Positions 7,757-16,113 of a stretch of 64,000 nucleotides of DNA are shown piece after piece. Where the stretch lies: assembly GCF_009857595.1 (NCBI RefSeq), contig NZ_WWCU01000031.1:1-64000 (forward strand), written 5' to 3'. Below the pieces are notes generated by a model that saw nothing but the letters and a program-made list of their open reading frames with translations, was not told the origin of the DNA and did not search any database. The translations under genes and the position numbers were made by a program. Each line of letters starts with the position of its first letter. The stretch's first letter is position 1. Source of the DNA: Pseudoduganella aquatica (GTDB lineage: Bacteria > Pseudomonadota > Gammaproteobacteria > Burkholderiales > Burkholderiaceae_D).

Positions 7757-9916
7757 ATGCACGATAAATTTCCCCACACAGCCATCCAGTGCCTGACCGC
7801 GATTGCGCAGCACCATGGCCTGCAGATCAATCCCGAACGCCTGATCGACGATTACGCGCTGGGCGCCGAGGAGCCGGGCGACAGCCTGCTGCTGCGCATC
7901 GCCGGCGACATCGGCCTGAAGGCCAAGGCCGGCCGCCTGGACTGGAACGGTCTGATGGCGCAGGAGGGCGTGTTCCCGCTGATGGCGCGCCTGCGCGACG
8001 GCAATATGGTGATCGCCGTGGGGGCCAAGCAGAACAGCGACGTGGCCGGCGACGGCGGCAGCATGGTGGCGGTGCTCAACCCGGCGGCCGGCGCGGCCGG
8101 CGTGGTCATGGTCAGCCAGGCCGACTTCTGCGCGCGCTGGGACGGCGAGGTGGTGTTCCTGAAACGCCAGCACAAGCTGAGCGACCCCAACCAGCCCTTC
8201 AGCCTGCGCTGGTTCATTCCCGAAATCCTGAAGCAGAAGGCGGCCTACCGCGACATCTTCATCGCCGCCATCGCCATGCACCTGCTGGCCATGGCTTCGC
8301 CCATCTTCTTCCAGCTGGTGATCGACAAGGTGCTCACGCACCAGGCCGTCACCACCTTGTGGGTGCTGGCCGCCGGCATCGTCATCGCGCTGGTGTTCGA
8401 CGCCACCTTCGGCTACCTGCGCCAGATGCTGACCCTGGCCGCCTCCAACAAGATCGACATGCGGCTCACGCGCCGCACCTTCAGCCACCTGCTGTCGCTG
8501 CCCATCGACTATTTCGAGACGCACACCGCCGGCGTGGTCACGCGCCACATGCAGCAGCTGGAAAAGATCCGCAACTTCCTCACCGGACGCTTGTTCTTCA
8601 CCGGCCTGGACCTGATTTCGCTGCTGATCTTCCTGCCCATCCTGTTCAGCTACTCGGTCAAGCTGGCCATGGTGGTGCTGGCCTTCACGGCCATGATCGC
8701 GGTCATCGTCATGGCCATGGTGCCGGCCTACCAGCGCCGCCTGAACGCGCTGTACGCGGCCGAGGGCCACCGCCAGGGCATGCTGGTGGAAACCATCCAC
8801 GGCATGCGCACGGTCAAGGCGCTGGCCATCGAGCCGGCCCAGCGCCGCACCTGGGACCAGCGTTCGGCCGAAGCCATCACCATGCACTTCCGGGTCGGCC
8901 AGATTTCCATCACCGGCAACGCCATCACCGACTTCCTGGGCAAGCTGATGCCGGTGGTGCTGATCGTGCTGGGCGCGCAGGACGTGTTCAACCAGACCCT
9001 GTCGGTCGGTGCGCTGATCGCCTTCCAGATGCTGTCGCAGCGCGTCACCGGCCCGCTGATCTCCATGGTCGGCCTGGTCAATGAGTACCAGGAAACCGCG
9101 CTGTCGGTGAAAATGCTGGGCGAAGTGATGAACCGCGCGCCGGAAGGCCGCGCCGGCGCCGGCGGCCTGCGCCCCGTGCTGAACGGCGAGATCAAGTTCG
9201 ACGACGTCACCTTCCGCTATCCGGGCTCGCAGACCGCCGCGCTGGACCGCACCAGCTTCACCATCCAGCCCGGCACCGTGGTGGGCGTGGTGGGCCGTTC
9301 CGGCTCCGGCAAGACCACGCTGACCAAGGTGATCCAGGGCCTGTACTCGGTGCAGGAAGGCATCGTGCGCTTCGACGGCGTGGATGCGCGCGAGATCGAG
9401 CTGTCCCATCTGCGCCGCCAGATCGGCGTGGTGCTGCAGGAGAACTTCCTGTTCCGCGGCACCGTGCGCGAGAACCTCACCGTCACCAAGCCGGACGCCA
9501 CCTTCGAGGAAATCGCCGAAGCGGCGGCCGCGGCCGGCGCGGACGAGTTCATCGAACGCCTGCCCATGGGCTACGACACCCTGCTCGAGGAAAGCGCCAG
9601 CAATCTGTCGGGCGGCCAGAAGCAGCGCCTGTCGATCGCGCGCTCGCTGCTGGCCAAGCCGCGCATCCTCATCCTGGACGAGGCCGCCTCGGCGCTGGAT
9701 CCGGAAAGCGAAGCCATCTTCATCCGCAATCTGTCCAAGATCGCGGTGGGCCGCACCGTGGTGATGATTTCGCACCGCCTGTCCACCCTGGTCAACGCCA
9801 ACTCCATCCTGGTCATGCAGCGGGGCCAGCTGGTCGACGCCGGCACCCACCAGGAACTGCTTACCCGTAGCGACACTTATCAGCATTTATGGAACCAGCA
9901 AACAAGCCACCTGTAA
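7757..9916 (+). CDS. Type I secretion system permease/ATPase (HlyB/RtxB family)
   Basis: This is the inner-membrane ABC exporter that energises secretion of C-terminal-signal substrates. The order is an N-terminal C39-like domain (residues about 1-130), a membrane domain (about 150-430), and the nucleotide-binding domain with Walker A GRSGSGKTT, signature LSGGQKQR and Walker B ILILDEA followed by the H-loop region ISHRLST. The peptidase-like domain has Thr where the catalytic Cys is expected, Asn at the His position and N-P instead of D-P. It should therefore be a substrate-docking domain, as in HlyB, not a protease. I chose ATG 7757; in-frame ATG 7724 and GTG 7709 are alternatives and none has a strong Shine-Dalgarno site. 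It overlaps the HlyD gene by 28 bases. The repeat proteins just upstream are the obvious substrates. No TolC-type outer membrane partner is encoded in the window. Confidence 0.93.
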   Translation: MHDKFPHTAIQCLTAIAQHHGLQINPERLIDDYALGAEEPGDSLLLRIAGDIGLKAKAGRLDWNGLMAQEGVFPLMARLRDGNMVIAVGAKQNSDVAGDGGSMVAVLNPAAGAAGVVMVSQADFCARWDGEVVFLKRQHKLSDPNQPFSLRWFIPEILKQKAAYRDIFIAAIAMHLLAMASPIFFQLVIDKVLTHQAVTTLWVLAAGIVIALVFDATFGYLRQMLTLAASNKIDMRLTRRTFSHLLSLPIDYFETHTAGVVTRHMQQLEKIRNFLTGRLFFTGLDLISLLIFLPILFSYSVKLAMVVLAFTAMIAVIVMAMVPAYQRRLNALYAAEGHRQGMLVETIHGMRTVKALAIEPAQRRTWDQRSAEAITMHFRVGQISITGNAITDFLGKLMPVVLIVLGAQDVFNQTLSVGALIAFQMLSQRVTGPLISMVGLVNEYQETALSVKMLGEVMNRAPEGRAGAGGLRPVLNGEIKFDDVTFRYPGSQTAALDRTSFTIQPGTVVGVVGRSGSGKTTLTKVIQGLYSVQEGIVRFDGVDAREIELSHLRRQIGVVLQENFLFRGTVRENLTVTKPDATFEEIAEAAAAAGADEFIERLPMGYDTLLEESASNLSGGQKQRLSIARSLLAKPRILILDEAASALDPESEAIFIRNLSKIAVGRTVVMISHRLSTLVNANSILVMQRGQLVDAGTHQELLTRSDTYQHLWNQQTSHL

Positions 9917-11250
9917 GCCCGAAACGCCGCGGCCGGACCGAAATCGAGTTCCTGCCCGACGCCGACGCCATCGAGCGCAATCCGCTGCCGCGCTGGCTGC
10001 GCATGACCTTGCACGTGCTGCTGGGCCTGTTCGTCACCTTCATCCTGTGGGCCAGCCTGTCGCAGGTGGAGACGGTGGTGATGGCGCACGGCCGCCTGGT
10101 CAATCCGCGTCCCAACATCGTGGTGCAGCCGCTCGAGACGGCGATTATCCAGACCATCGAAGTGCGCGCCGGGCAAGTGGTCAAGAAGGGCCAGCTGCTG
10201 GCCACGCTGGACCCGACCTTCACCCAGGCCGACGAGGCCCAGCTGCGCAACCGCCTGCGCAGCCTGGACACCCAGGCCGAGGGCCTGCGCGCCGAACTGT
10301 CCGGCAAGCCGGGCGCCGCCGCCGCCGGCGGCCGCGACGCCGACCAGCTGCTGCAGGCGCAGCTGTCGACCGAACGCCAGGCCAACTACGAGGCGCAGAA
10401 AATGCGCCTGGAGCAGAATATCGCGCGCCTGAAAGCCGGCATCGAGACCAACCAGCGCGACCAGCAGGTGCTGGCGCAGCGCCTCAAGTCGCTGTCCGAG
10501 ATTGAAGCCATGCAGGAAAAACTGGTGGCCGAGAACTTCGGCGCCAAGATGCAGCTGCTGGAAGCGCGCGACCGCCGCCTGGAAGTCGAGCGCACCATGG
10601 TCATGGGCCGCAACAAGGACGTCGAGATGCAGCGCGAGCTGAACGCGGCCCAGGCCGAGCAGGCCGCCTTCAGCAAGAACTGGCGCCAGCGCATGATGGA
10701 AGACCTGCTGACCGCCACCCGCGACCGCGACGGCATCAACGAGCAGCTGACCAAGGCCGACCGCCGCCACAAGCTGGTGCAGCTGACCGCCCCGGCCGAC
10801 GCCGTGGTGCTGGAGATCGCCAAGCTGTCGCCCGGCTCGGTGCTGCGCGAAGCGGAAACCATGTTCACCCTGGTGCCGCTGGGCGCCGATCTGGAAGCCC
10901 AGGTCGAGATCGATTCGCTGGACATCGGCCATATCAAGCCGGGCGATCCGGCCCACATCAAGATCGACGCCTTCCCCTTCCAGCGCCACGGCATGCTGGA
11001 CGGCAAGCTGCGCACCATCAGCGAGGACTCGTTCAAGCGCGAACAGGTGCTGCCGGGCCAGGGCACGGACGCCTACTACCTGGGCACGCTGAACATGGGC
11101 AGCATCAAGCTGCGCAAGCTGGAACCCCAGCAGCGCCTGCTGCCGGGCATGACGCTGACCGCCGAGATCGTCGTCGGCAAGCGCTCGGTGATGTCCTACC
11201 TGCTGTGGCCGCTGACCAAGGCGCTGGACGAATCGATACGCGAACCATAA
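9889..11250 (+). CDS. HlyD family type I secretion periplasmic adaptor
   Basis: 453 residues. It is the membrane fusion protein linking the ABC exporter to an outer membrane channel. A short cytoplasmic N-terminus with basic KRRGR is followed by one membrane helix (about residues 40-60) and a lipoyl/barrel half-motif (about 75-105, VQPLETAIIQTIEV). A long Q/E/R-rich coiled-coil hairpin (about 110-300) comes next. The returning barrel ends in the conserved G-M-T-L-T-A-E-I segment, close to the C-terminus, as in HlyD and PrtE. The ATG at 9889 lies inside the end of the transporter gene, so translation is probably coupled. Together the two genes form a type I secretion pair that needs an unlinked TolC-like protein. 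Confidence 0.93.
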   Translation: MEPANKPPVSPKRRGRTEIEFLPDADAIERNPLPRWLRMTLHVLLGLFVTFILWASLSQVETVVMAHGRLVNPRPNIVVQPLETAIIQTIEVRAGQVVKKGQLLATLDPTFTQADEAQLRNRLRSLDTQAEGLRAELSGKPGAAAAGGRDADQLLQAQLSTERQANYEAQKMRLEQNIARLKAGIETNQRDQQVLAQRLKSLSEIEAMQEKLVAENFGAKMQLLEARDRRLEVERTMVMGRNKDVEMQRELNAAQAEQAAFSKNWRQRMMEDLLTATRDRDGINEQLTKADRRHKLVQLTAPADAVVLEIAKLSPGSVLREAETMFTLVPLGADLEAQVEIDSLDIGHIKPGDPAHIKIDAFPFQRHGMLDGKLRTISEDSFKREQVLPGQGTDAYYLGTLNMGSIKLRKLEPQQRLLPGMTLTAEIVVGKRSVMSYLLWPLTKALDESIREP

Positions 11251-11269
11251 TTCTTATACGTAAGAGACC

Positions 11270-12124
11270 ATGGCAATTACGAAAGTACTTGTTTTGCAGG
11301 GACCGCTGCGCGCCAGCGGCATCAACCCTGTTACGCAGAACCTCACCAAGGACACCGAAGCGCGCCAGCTGCTCAACGTGCCTTTCGACGCCAGCCATAC
11401 CATCCATGCGCTGTGCTATGTGTTCCGGGTGCAGGGCTTCAAGGTTATCTACAGCGGTTGGAACGACGACGCCGAGTGGCTCAACGCCAACCGCTCGCTG
11501 TTCGACCACCTGGTGCTGTCCGACCAGAGCAATCTGAAAACGCAGGATGTGCGCGAAGGCATGGTGCTGCCGAACAGCAAGCAGAAGCTGTACTACGGCG
11601 CCATGCGCGGCCTGCAGGCGGCCTGCGAGCTGTATGGCAAGGAGGCGCTCACGCTGCGCCTGCGCAGCGACGTGTCGGTCAATTTCACCCATGTGCTGGC
11701 CGAGTTCCGCAAGCTGCTGAGCTATCCGAAATCGGTGCTGATCGAGTATATGCACATGGATAAGCCGTACAGCATGCCGGACTTTATGAATATCGGCCAC
11801 AGCGCCAGCCTGCTGGCGGTGTACCAGCATTTGTTCGAACTGTCGGCCGCGGGCCAGAGCTACCATGTGTCCTCGCACGTGGACCACAGCCTGGCCTATA
11901 TGCGACTGCAGGAGCTGGGCGTGATCTCGGACCTGATCTGCATGGAACGCGCGATGTTCGACGCCGTGGTGTGGCGCGGCGTGCCGCGCTATATGGAATC
12001 GGTGTTCCACGAGCACGCCGAGGACATGTTCTTCGGCGGCCGCGTGGAGCGCAACCCGGCCGTGTCGGTGGCCGACATCGTGGCCCGCATCCCGCCGCAA
12101 TTGTCGGGACGCGACCCGGTGTAA
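11270..12124 (+). CDS. WavE-like lipopolysaccharide/glycan synthesis protein (putative glycosyltransferase)
   Basis: 284 residues, no signal peptide or membrane helix seen. An N-terminal VLQGPL stretch, then an L-x-L-R-S-D motif after a YYGAMRGLQAA helix, resembles the WavE family, in which a K/R-x-R-S-D element follows a helix that counts residues at a surface nucleotide site. It starts 19 bases after hlyD with a purine-rich site before ATG, so it probably shares the secretion transcript. Its position suggests a glycan step linked to the exported protein or to the polysaccharide genes that converge on it. WavE membership is a motif-level judgement, and another GT-A-like fold is possible. Confidence 0.5.
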   Translation: MAITKVLVLQGPLRASGINPVTQNLTKDTEARQLLNVPFDASHTIHALCYVFRVQGFKVIYSGWNDDAEWLNANRSLFDHLVLSDQSNLKTQDVREGMVLPNSKQKLYYGAMRGLQAACELYGKEALTLRLRSDVSVNFTHVLAEFRKLLSYPKSVLIEYMHMDKPYSMPDFMNIGHSASLLAVYQHLFELSAAGQSYHVSSHVDHSLAYMRLQELGVISDLICMERAMFDAVVWRGVPRYMESVFHEHAEDMFFGGRVERNPAVSVADIVARIPPQLSGRDPV

Positions 12125-12142
12125 AGCGGGAGCCGGCCGGGC

Positions 12143-12883
12143 TCAGCCCTCGCGCCAGCGCTCGCGCAGGAAGTAGTCCAGGTCCTCGGGAATGCCGAGG
12201 CCGTACATGCCGGCGCGGTCGCTGCCGATGTTGTAAAAGCCCAGGCGGCTGCCCTGGGCCAGCATCTCGTTGTAGGCCGGCGCCACGTAGAATTCGCCGT
12301 TCACGCGCTTGTCCTGCGCGATCATGCTGTCGGCGGCCGCCACGAAATCGGCGCCGCGGCGGAAGTTGTAGATGCCCACCGTGGCCTCGTCCGAGACCAC
12401 CACTTTTTCCACCACCTCGGTAATGCGGCGCTGCGCGTCCAGGCGCACGAAGGACCATTTCGGGTCGTCCGCCGTCATGGTCATGATCAGGCCGTCCAGT
12501 TGCTCGCTTTCCATGCGCGCCAGGTAGTCGTCGATGGCGATGTCCACATACTGGTCGCAATTGGCGATCATCAGCGGCGCGTCGTTGTCGATAAAGGCGC
12601 GCGCCAGCAGCACGGTGCAGGCCGCGCCCTGCGTCACCTGGTCCACCGGCACGATGGCGCAGCCGGGCGCTATGGCTTCCAGGTGGGCCGCCAGGCCGTA
12701 GCGGTCCAGGTGGGCCTGCTGGCAGACGAAGATAAAGCGGTGCGGCTGGCCGGGGCGCAGATTGTGCACCACCAGCTCGGTCATGGTCTGCTTGCCGACC
12801 GGGATCAAAGGCTTGGGCACGCTGTAGCCGGCGTTGGCGAAGCGGCTGCCGTGGCCTGCCATGGGCAGGACGATGTTCAGCAT
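12143..12883 (-). CDS. Sugar-phosphate nucleotidyltransferase-like protein (NTP_transferase fold)
   Basis: 246 residues. It opens with LPMAGHGSRF and then KPLIPV, the degenerate G-x-G-x-R...P-K-P signature of nucleotide-binding GT-A pyrophosphorylases. ANCDQYVD supplies the metal-binding Asp region. It overlaps the cupin gene by 7 bases and is the last gene of the minus-strand operon. It is a paralogue of the product at 13226-13969, with the same MLNI start and TQGAAC motif. Such proteins in capsule loci activate sugars or small phosphorylated groups with CTP or another NTP; the substrate cannot be read from the sequence. Confidence 0.75.
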   Translation of the reverse strand: MLNIVLPMAGHGSRFANAGYSVPKPLIPVGKQTMTELVVHNLRPGQPHRFIFVCQQAHLDRYGLAAHLEAIAPGCAIVPVDQVTQGAACTVLLARAFIDNDAPLMIANCDQYVDIAIDDYLARMESEQLDGLIMTMTADDPKWSFVRLDAQRRITEVVEKVVVSDEATVGIYNFRRGADFVAAADSMIAQDKRVNGEFYVAPAYNEMLAQGSRLGFYNIGSDRAGMYGLGIPEDLDYFLRERWREG

Positions 12884-13215
12884 GCCGCCTCCGGCTCGCC
12901 CAGGTATTTGTCGTCCACCGCGCCCGGCACTTTCACCACCACCGTCACCGTGTCCTCCAGCACCACGAAATCGGTCGATTCCAGCGGCTGGATCAGGATG
13001 ATGTCGCCGGCCGAGAATTCCCGGCCGTTCATCTGCACGCGGCCGCTCTGGATCACGGTGATTTCCTGCGCAATCTTGTGGTAGTGGCGCTCCTCGCGGG
13101 CGCCGGCGGCGTAGGTCTTGATGGCCACTTCGGCGGCGCGGGTGGCCAGCACGGTGGGCGTGAAATCCCCCACGAACCAGCCTTTGACCATATCGGCCTG
13201 TTTGAATATTTGCAT
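12877..13215 (-). CDS. Small single-domain cupin protein
   Basis: 112 residues. The sequence has a cupin metal-site pattern: R-H-Y-H-K (E-x-H-x-H-like), then the turn G-D-I-I-L-I-x-P and later hydrophobic strands. It resembles small cupins found with sugar-nucleotide genes, where they act as isomerases, epimerases or sensors, but I cannot assign a reaction. It sits between two nucleotidyltransferase paralogues, overlapping the downstream one by 7 bases, so it most likely acts on their substrate or product. Confidence 0.7.
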   Translation of the reverse strand: MQIFKQADMVKGWFVGDFTPTVLATRAAEVAIKTYAAGAREERHYHKIAQEITVIQSGRVQMNGREFSAGDIILIQPLESTDFVVLEDTVTVVVKVPGAVDDKYLGEPEAAC

Positions 13216-13225
13216 GGGATGCTCC

Positions 13226-13969
13226 TTAGGGCCGCAGCGAGTTTTCGTATTCTTCTATCTTCTTCGGCGTGTAGAAGGTGTGGTAGCTGCCGGGCGGCAG
13301 CGGCAGCGCTTTCAGGCGCTTGTTTTGCAGTATCAGTTCGTTCATCACCGGCGCGATGTAGAACACGCCGTCCACGCTGGCGTCCTTGGCGATGGAGCGC
13401 TGGGCCGCCTGCACGAAGTCGCTGCCGCGCGCGAAGTAGTAGAAGCCGGCGATGGCGTGGCGGCTGATGGGGTGCTTCTCCGCCGTCTCCACGATGTCGT
13501 TGCCGTTCTCCAGCCGCACATAGGACCAGCGCGGATGCAGCGAGTCGAAGGTCAGGCAGGCCGCGTCGGCCTGCTGCGCCTCGATGTCGCGCAGCAGCGC
13601 GTTCAGGTCGGCGTCGAACAGCTGGTCGCCGTTGGCGATCAGCAGCGGCTCGTCGTTGCCGATCAGGTCGATGGCCAGCAGCGCGCTGCAGGCCGCGCCC
13701 TGGGTCGGGCGCATGGTGCGGATGATCTGGCAGCCGTGGCTGTGGCCGTCGCACAGCAGGCGCACCGAGCTGTCCAGGTGGTAGCGCGAGCAGTCCTCGT
13801 CGCGCAGGATGAAGATGAAGCGCTTTTCGCGGTCCAGCGTCTGCAGGTTCTCGATCACGTGCTGCACCATGGGCTTGCCGTTGATCTCGGCCAGCGGCTT
13901 GGGATAGGGCGACGGATCCTGCTCGAAGAACACCGACTGCGCGCCCATGGGAATCAGGATGTTAAGCAT
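13226..13969 (-). CDS. Sugar-phosphate nucleotidyltransferase-like protein (NTP_transferase fold)
   Basis: 247 residues. The N-terminus has MLNILIPMGAQS in place of the usual glycine-rich loop, then YPKPLAEINGKPM, and ANGDQLFD as the metal-binding region. The glycine loop is weaker than in true pyrophosphorylases (no G-x-G-T-R). It is paralogous to the product of 12143-12883 and overlaps the HAD gene by 8 bases. A role in activating a phosphorylated precursor with a nucleotide is inferred. The weak loop leaves open a binding or accessory role. Confidence 0.72.
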   Translation of the reverse strand: MLNILIPMGAQSVFFEQDPSPYPKPLAEINGKPMVQHVIENLQTLDREKRFIFILRDEDCSRYHLDSSVRLLCDGHSHGCQIIRTMRPTQGAACSALLAIDLIGNDEPLLIANGDQLFDADLNALLRDIEAQQADAACLTFDSLHPRWSYVRLENGNDIVETAEKHPISRHAIAGFYYFARGSDFVQAAQRSIAKDASVDGVFYIAPVMNELILQNKRLKALPLPPGSYHTFYTPKKIEEYENSLRP

Positions 13970-14606
13970 GGCCGGCCTCCAGTTCCGCCAGGGTCTTGCG
14001 GATATTGCTGTAATTAACGTCGTGCACGTCGCTGACGCACATCACATGGGCGCCCGAGGCGCGCGCGGCGCGGATGCCGTTGGGGTTGTCCTCCACGATC
14101 AGGCACTGCTGCGGCGTCAGGCCGAGGCGGGCGATGGCGCTGTTGTACATGTCCGGCGCGGGCTTGGGCTGGACCGCGTCCTCGTTGGACAGGTAGAACT
14201 GCAGCAGCGGCAGCAGCGCGGTGCGCTCCATCATCAGCCCCACCGTGCTGCGCACCGAGTTCGAGCACACCGCCAGGCGGTAGCCTTCGCTTTGCAGGCG
14301 GCTCAGCGCGTACTGGTGGTGGAAGGTGGGCTTGCAGCGCGCGTGTATCAGCTCGGTGGTGTAGATCTGCTTCATGTCGTTGATGAAGCCGTGCAGGCCT
14401 TCCGGCAGGCCGCGTTCCAGCGACAGCATGCGCAGCTTGGTCTTGGTCGGCAGGCCGTCGTAGGTGACCAGGTGGTCGTGGCGGCTGATCTCCATGCCGA
14501 ACAGGCCCAGCGCGCGGTTGAGCGCGTCGTAGTGCCAGTCCTTGGCCTCCACCAGCACGCCGTCCATGTCGAAGATGATGGCCTGGATTTTGTTGTTGTT
14601 GGTCAT
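13962..14606 (-). CDS. HAD superfamily phosphatase/phosphomutase-like protein
   Basis: 214 residues from the ATG at 14606. It has DMDGV (nucleophile Asp and acid Asp), the threonine/serine motif CSNS, the lysine in KPAPDMY and the acidic motif VEDNPNG. The helical cap between motifs I and II (residues about 20-90) is that of the beta-phosphoglucomutase subfamily. An alternative ATG at 14630 overlaps the stop of the upstream gene as ATGA and adds eight residues; I preferred the shorter form because a GAG-like site precedes it. Neighbouring nucleotidyltransferases suggest it dephosphorylates or isomerises a sugar or polyol phosphate in the same pathway. Confidence 0.85.
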   Translation of the reverse strand: MTNNNKIQAIIFDMDGVLVEAKDWHYDALNRALGLFGMEISRHDHLVTYDGLPTKTKLRMLSLERGLPEGLHGFINDMKQIYTTELIHARCKPTFHHQYALSRLQSEGYRLAVCSNSVRSTVGLMMERTALLPLLQFYLSNEDAVQPKPAPDMYNSAIARLGLTPQQCLIVEDNPNGIRAARASGAHVMCVSDVHDVNYSNIRKTLAELEAGHA

Positions 14607-14626
14607 GTTGTTATGCTCGCTACCGG

Positions 14627-15253
14627 TCATGCGAAAAATGCCGCGGCCTCCAGGGGGAAATCGGTGCACAGGCTGAGCAGCGGATGGCGGTGCAGCCGCC
14701 AGTCGCGCAGCTGCTGCCAGCAGGCCAGGTGCGGGCGGCCGTGCAGCTCGGGCGAGACCAGGCAGACCGGCTTGCCGCGCTCCAGCCAGGCGGCGATCAG
14801 CTCGCGCCCGTACCATTCGCCGTGGAAGCAGTCCAGCCACAGGCCGGCGGCCTGTTCCTGGTAGGGCGGCGGGTTCTCGTATTCGCTGCAGCGGGTGTAG
14901 GCCGGCAGGCCGGCGCGCAGGTAGCCGAGCGCGTCCGGCACGGCCATGTCGAACACGAAAGCGCCCTCGATGGCGTGCCGCTCCAGCGCGGCGCGCACCA
15001 GCTGCTGCAGGCCGTCGGCCTTGATGTTCAGGGCCAGCGGGCGCGCCCGCGGGTGGCGCGCGCACAGCGCCAGGAAGGCGTCCAGGCTCATTTCGCCGCC
15101 GCTGGGCAGGTCGTGCGCGATGACGGCGGCGCCGCCGGCGTCGCGCACATCGGTTTCAATGCCGTGGCCGCCGGCCAGCGCGCGCTCGAAGGCTTCCAGG
15201 CTGTTTTTCTCGGCCGGCTGCAGCCAGTGGCCGCGGTGGGCGCACAGTTTCAT
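14627..15253 (-). CDS. Glycerophosphodiester phosphodiesterase-like TIM-barrel protein
   Basis: 208 residues. AHRG near the N-terminus, NSLEAFERAL, GIETDVR and IAHDL reproduce the GDPD/PI-PLC-like core with the catalytic histidine pair and metal-binding Glu/Asp. It is shorter than typical GDPDs (about 240-330 residues), so it is probably a compact cytoplasmic version; no signal peptide is present. Start and upstream stop overlap as ATGA at 15250-15253. In polysaccharide operons such proteins may release or transfer phosphoglycerol-type groups. That role is inferred from context. Confidence 0.75.
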   Translation of the reverse strand: MKLCAHRGHWLQPAEKNSLEAFERALAGGHGIETDVRDAGGAAVIAHDLPSGGEMSLDAFLALCARHPRARPLALNIKADGLQQLVRAALERHAIEGAFVFDMAVPDALGYLRAGLPAYTRCSEYENPPPYQEQAAGLWLDCFHGEWYGRELIAAWLERGKPVCLVSPELHGRPHLACWQQLRDWRLHRHPLLSLCTDFPLEAAAFFA

Positions 15254-16113
15254 AGGCGGAACCGGTGTTGGCTGGCTTCGACAAAGGCGAGCAGGCTGGG
15301 CCGGTAAGCGGCCATGATGTGGCGCGCGCGCTCCATCTGCTCGCCGCGCGAATTGAAGGCGCGTTCGATCTCGGCCTCGCTTTCGTCGAAGGCGAAGCCG
15401 CCGGCGCCCAGTTCGGTCGCCTCGACGTCGGCGCGGGTCCACTCCCAGTCGTGGTAGCTCAGGTGCTTGAGGATGACCACGGCGCCGCACAGCACGGCCT
15501 CGCCGTTGGTGGCGCTCACCGCGTCATAGGAATACATATAGCGGGTGCGGCGCAGGTTGGCGGCCAGCTCCTCGCGCGTGGGCGGCCAGGTATAGGTGAT
15601 GTCGACCGCGCCGGGCGGGCGCTCCAGGCAGAACTTGGCGCCCTTGCCCAGCCACAGCATGTCCTGGTCGCGCGCCGGCGCGTAGTTCGGATTGAACACG
15701 CTCAGGTCGATCGGCAGGTAGTACAGCGTATGCACCGCCTTGCTCTTGTCCATCGGGAAGGTGCGCGAGTAGTAGAGCGGGAACTCGTCGGCCGCGGTGG
15801 GCTGGTTTTCGCGCCCCAGCACGTAGCGCACCAGGCGCTTGGCGTTGAAGGGGTTGCCGATCACGCCGTCCGAGCTGATGACGATGGATTCCTCGTTGAT
15901 GCGGTCCCAGTGCTCGGGGAACAGGCCGTTGATCACGGGCGTGTTGAGCGCCGGGTTGACCAGCGGCTCGCCCGGCGGACTGAGGTTGGACGTGAGCATG
16001 AGCTTGGCGTCGAAGCCCAGTCCGTTGAGTTCGTGGCACAGGTGGTGCATCACGCGCACGCCGGCGCTCACGCAATAGCTCGGCGTGAGGATGACGTAGG
16101 GCCGGGTTCTCAT
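15250..16113 (-). CDS. Putative glycosyltransferase, family not identified
   Basis: 287 residues. The N-terminus (VILTPSYCVSAGVRVMHHLCHELNGLG) is typical of GT-B enzymes: first strand, then a glycine loop and helix that open the acceptor domain. The C-terminal half has TNGEAVLCGAVVIL, like the G-x-x-x-x-E-A-x-x-x-G donor-site region of GT4-type enzymes. It overlaps its neighbours on both sides by four bases (ATGA), so it is translated as part of the operon. Shorter than usual GT4 proteins (about 350-400). The substrate is unknown. Confidence 0.6.
   Translation of the reverse strand: MRTRPYVILTPSYCVSAGVRVMHHLCHELNGLGFDAKLMLTSNLSPPGEPLVNPALNTPVINGLFPEHWDRINEESIVISSDGVIGNPFNAKRLVRYVLGRENQPTAADEFPLYYSRTFPMDKSKAVHTLYYLPIDLSVFNPNYAPARDQDMLWLGKGAKFCLERPPGAVDITYTWPPTREELAANLRRTRYMYSYDAVSATNGEAVLCGAVVILKHLSYHDWEWTRADVEATELGAGGFAFDESEAEIERAFNSRGEQMERARHIMAAYRPSLLAFVEASQHRFRL

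Noticed and set aside
3761..9886. A 2,041-codon frame on the minus strand across the second repeat gene and the ABC transporter
   Set aside because: Antisense to two well-supported genes, composition typical of shadow frames, no domain and no ribosome site.
12126..12146. Terminator between the WavE-like gene and the convergent nucleotidyltransferase gene
   Set aside because: Only a five-base GAGCC/GGCTC stem without a T tract; too weak to call.
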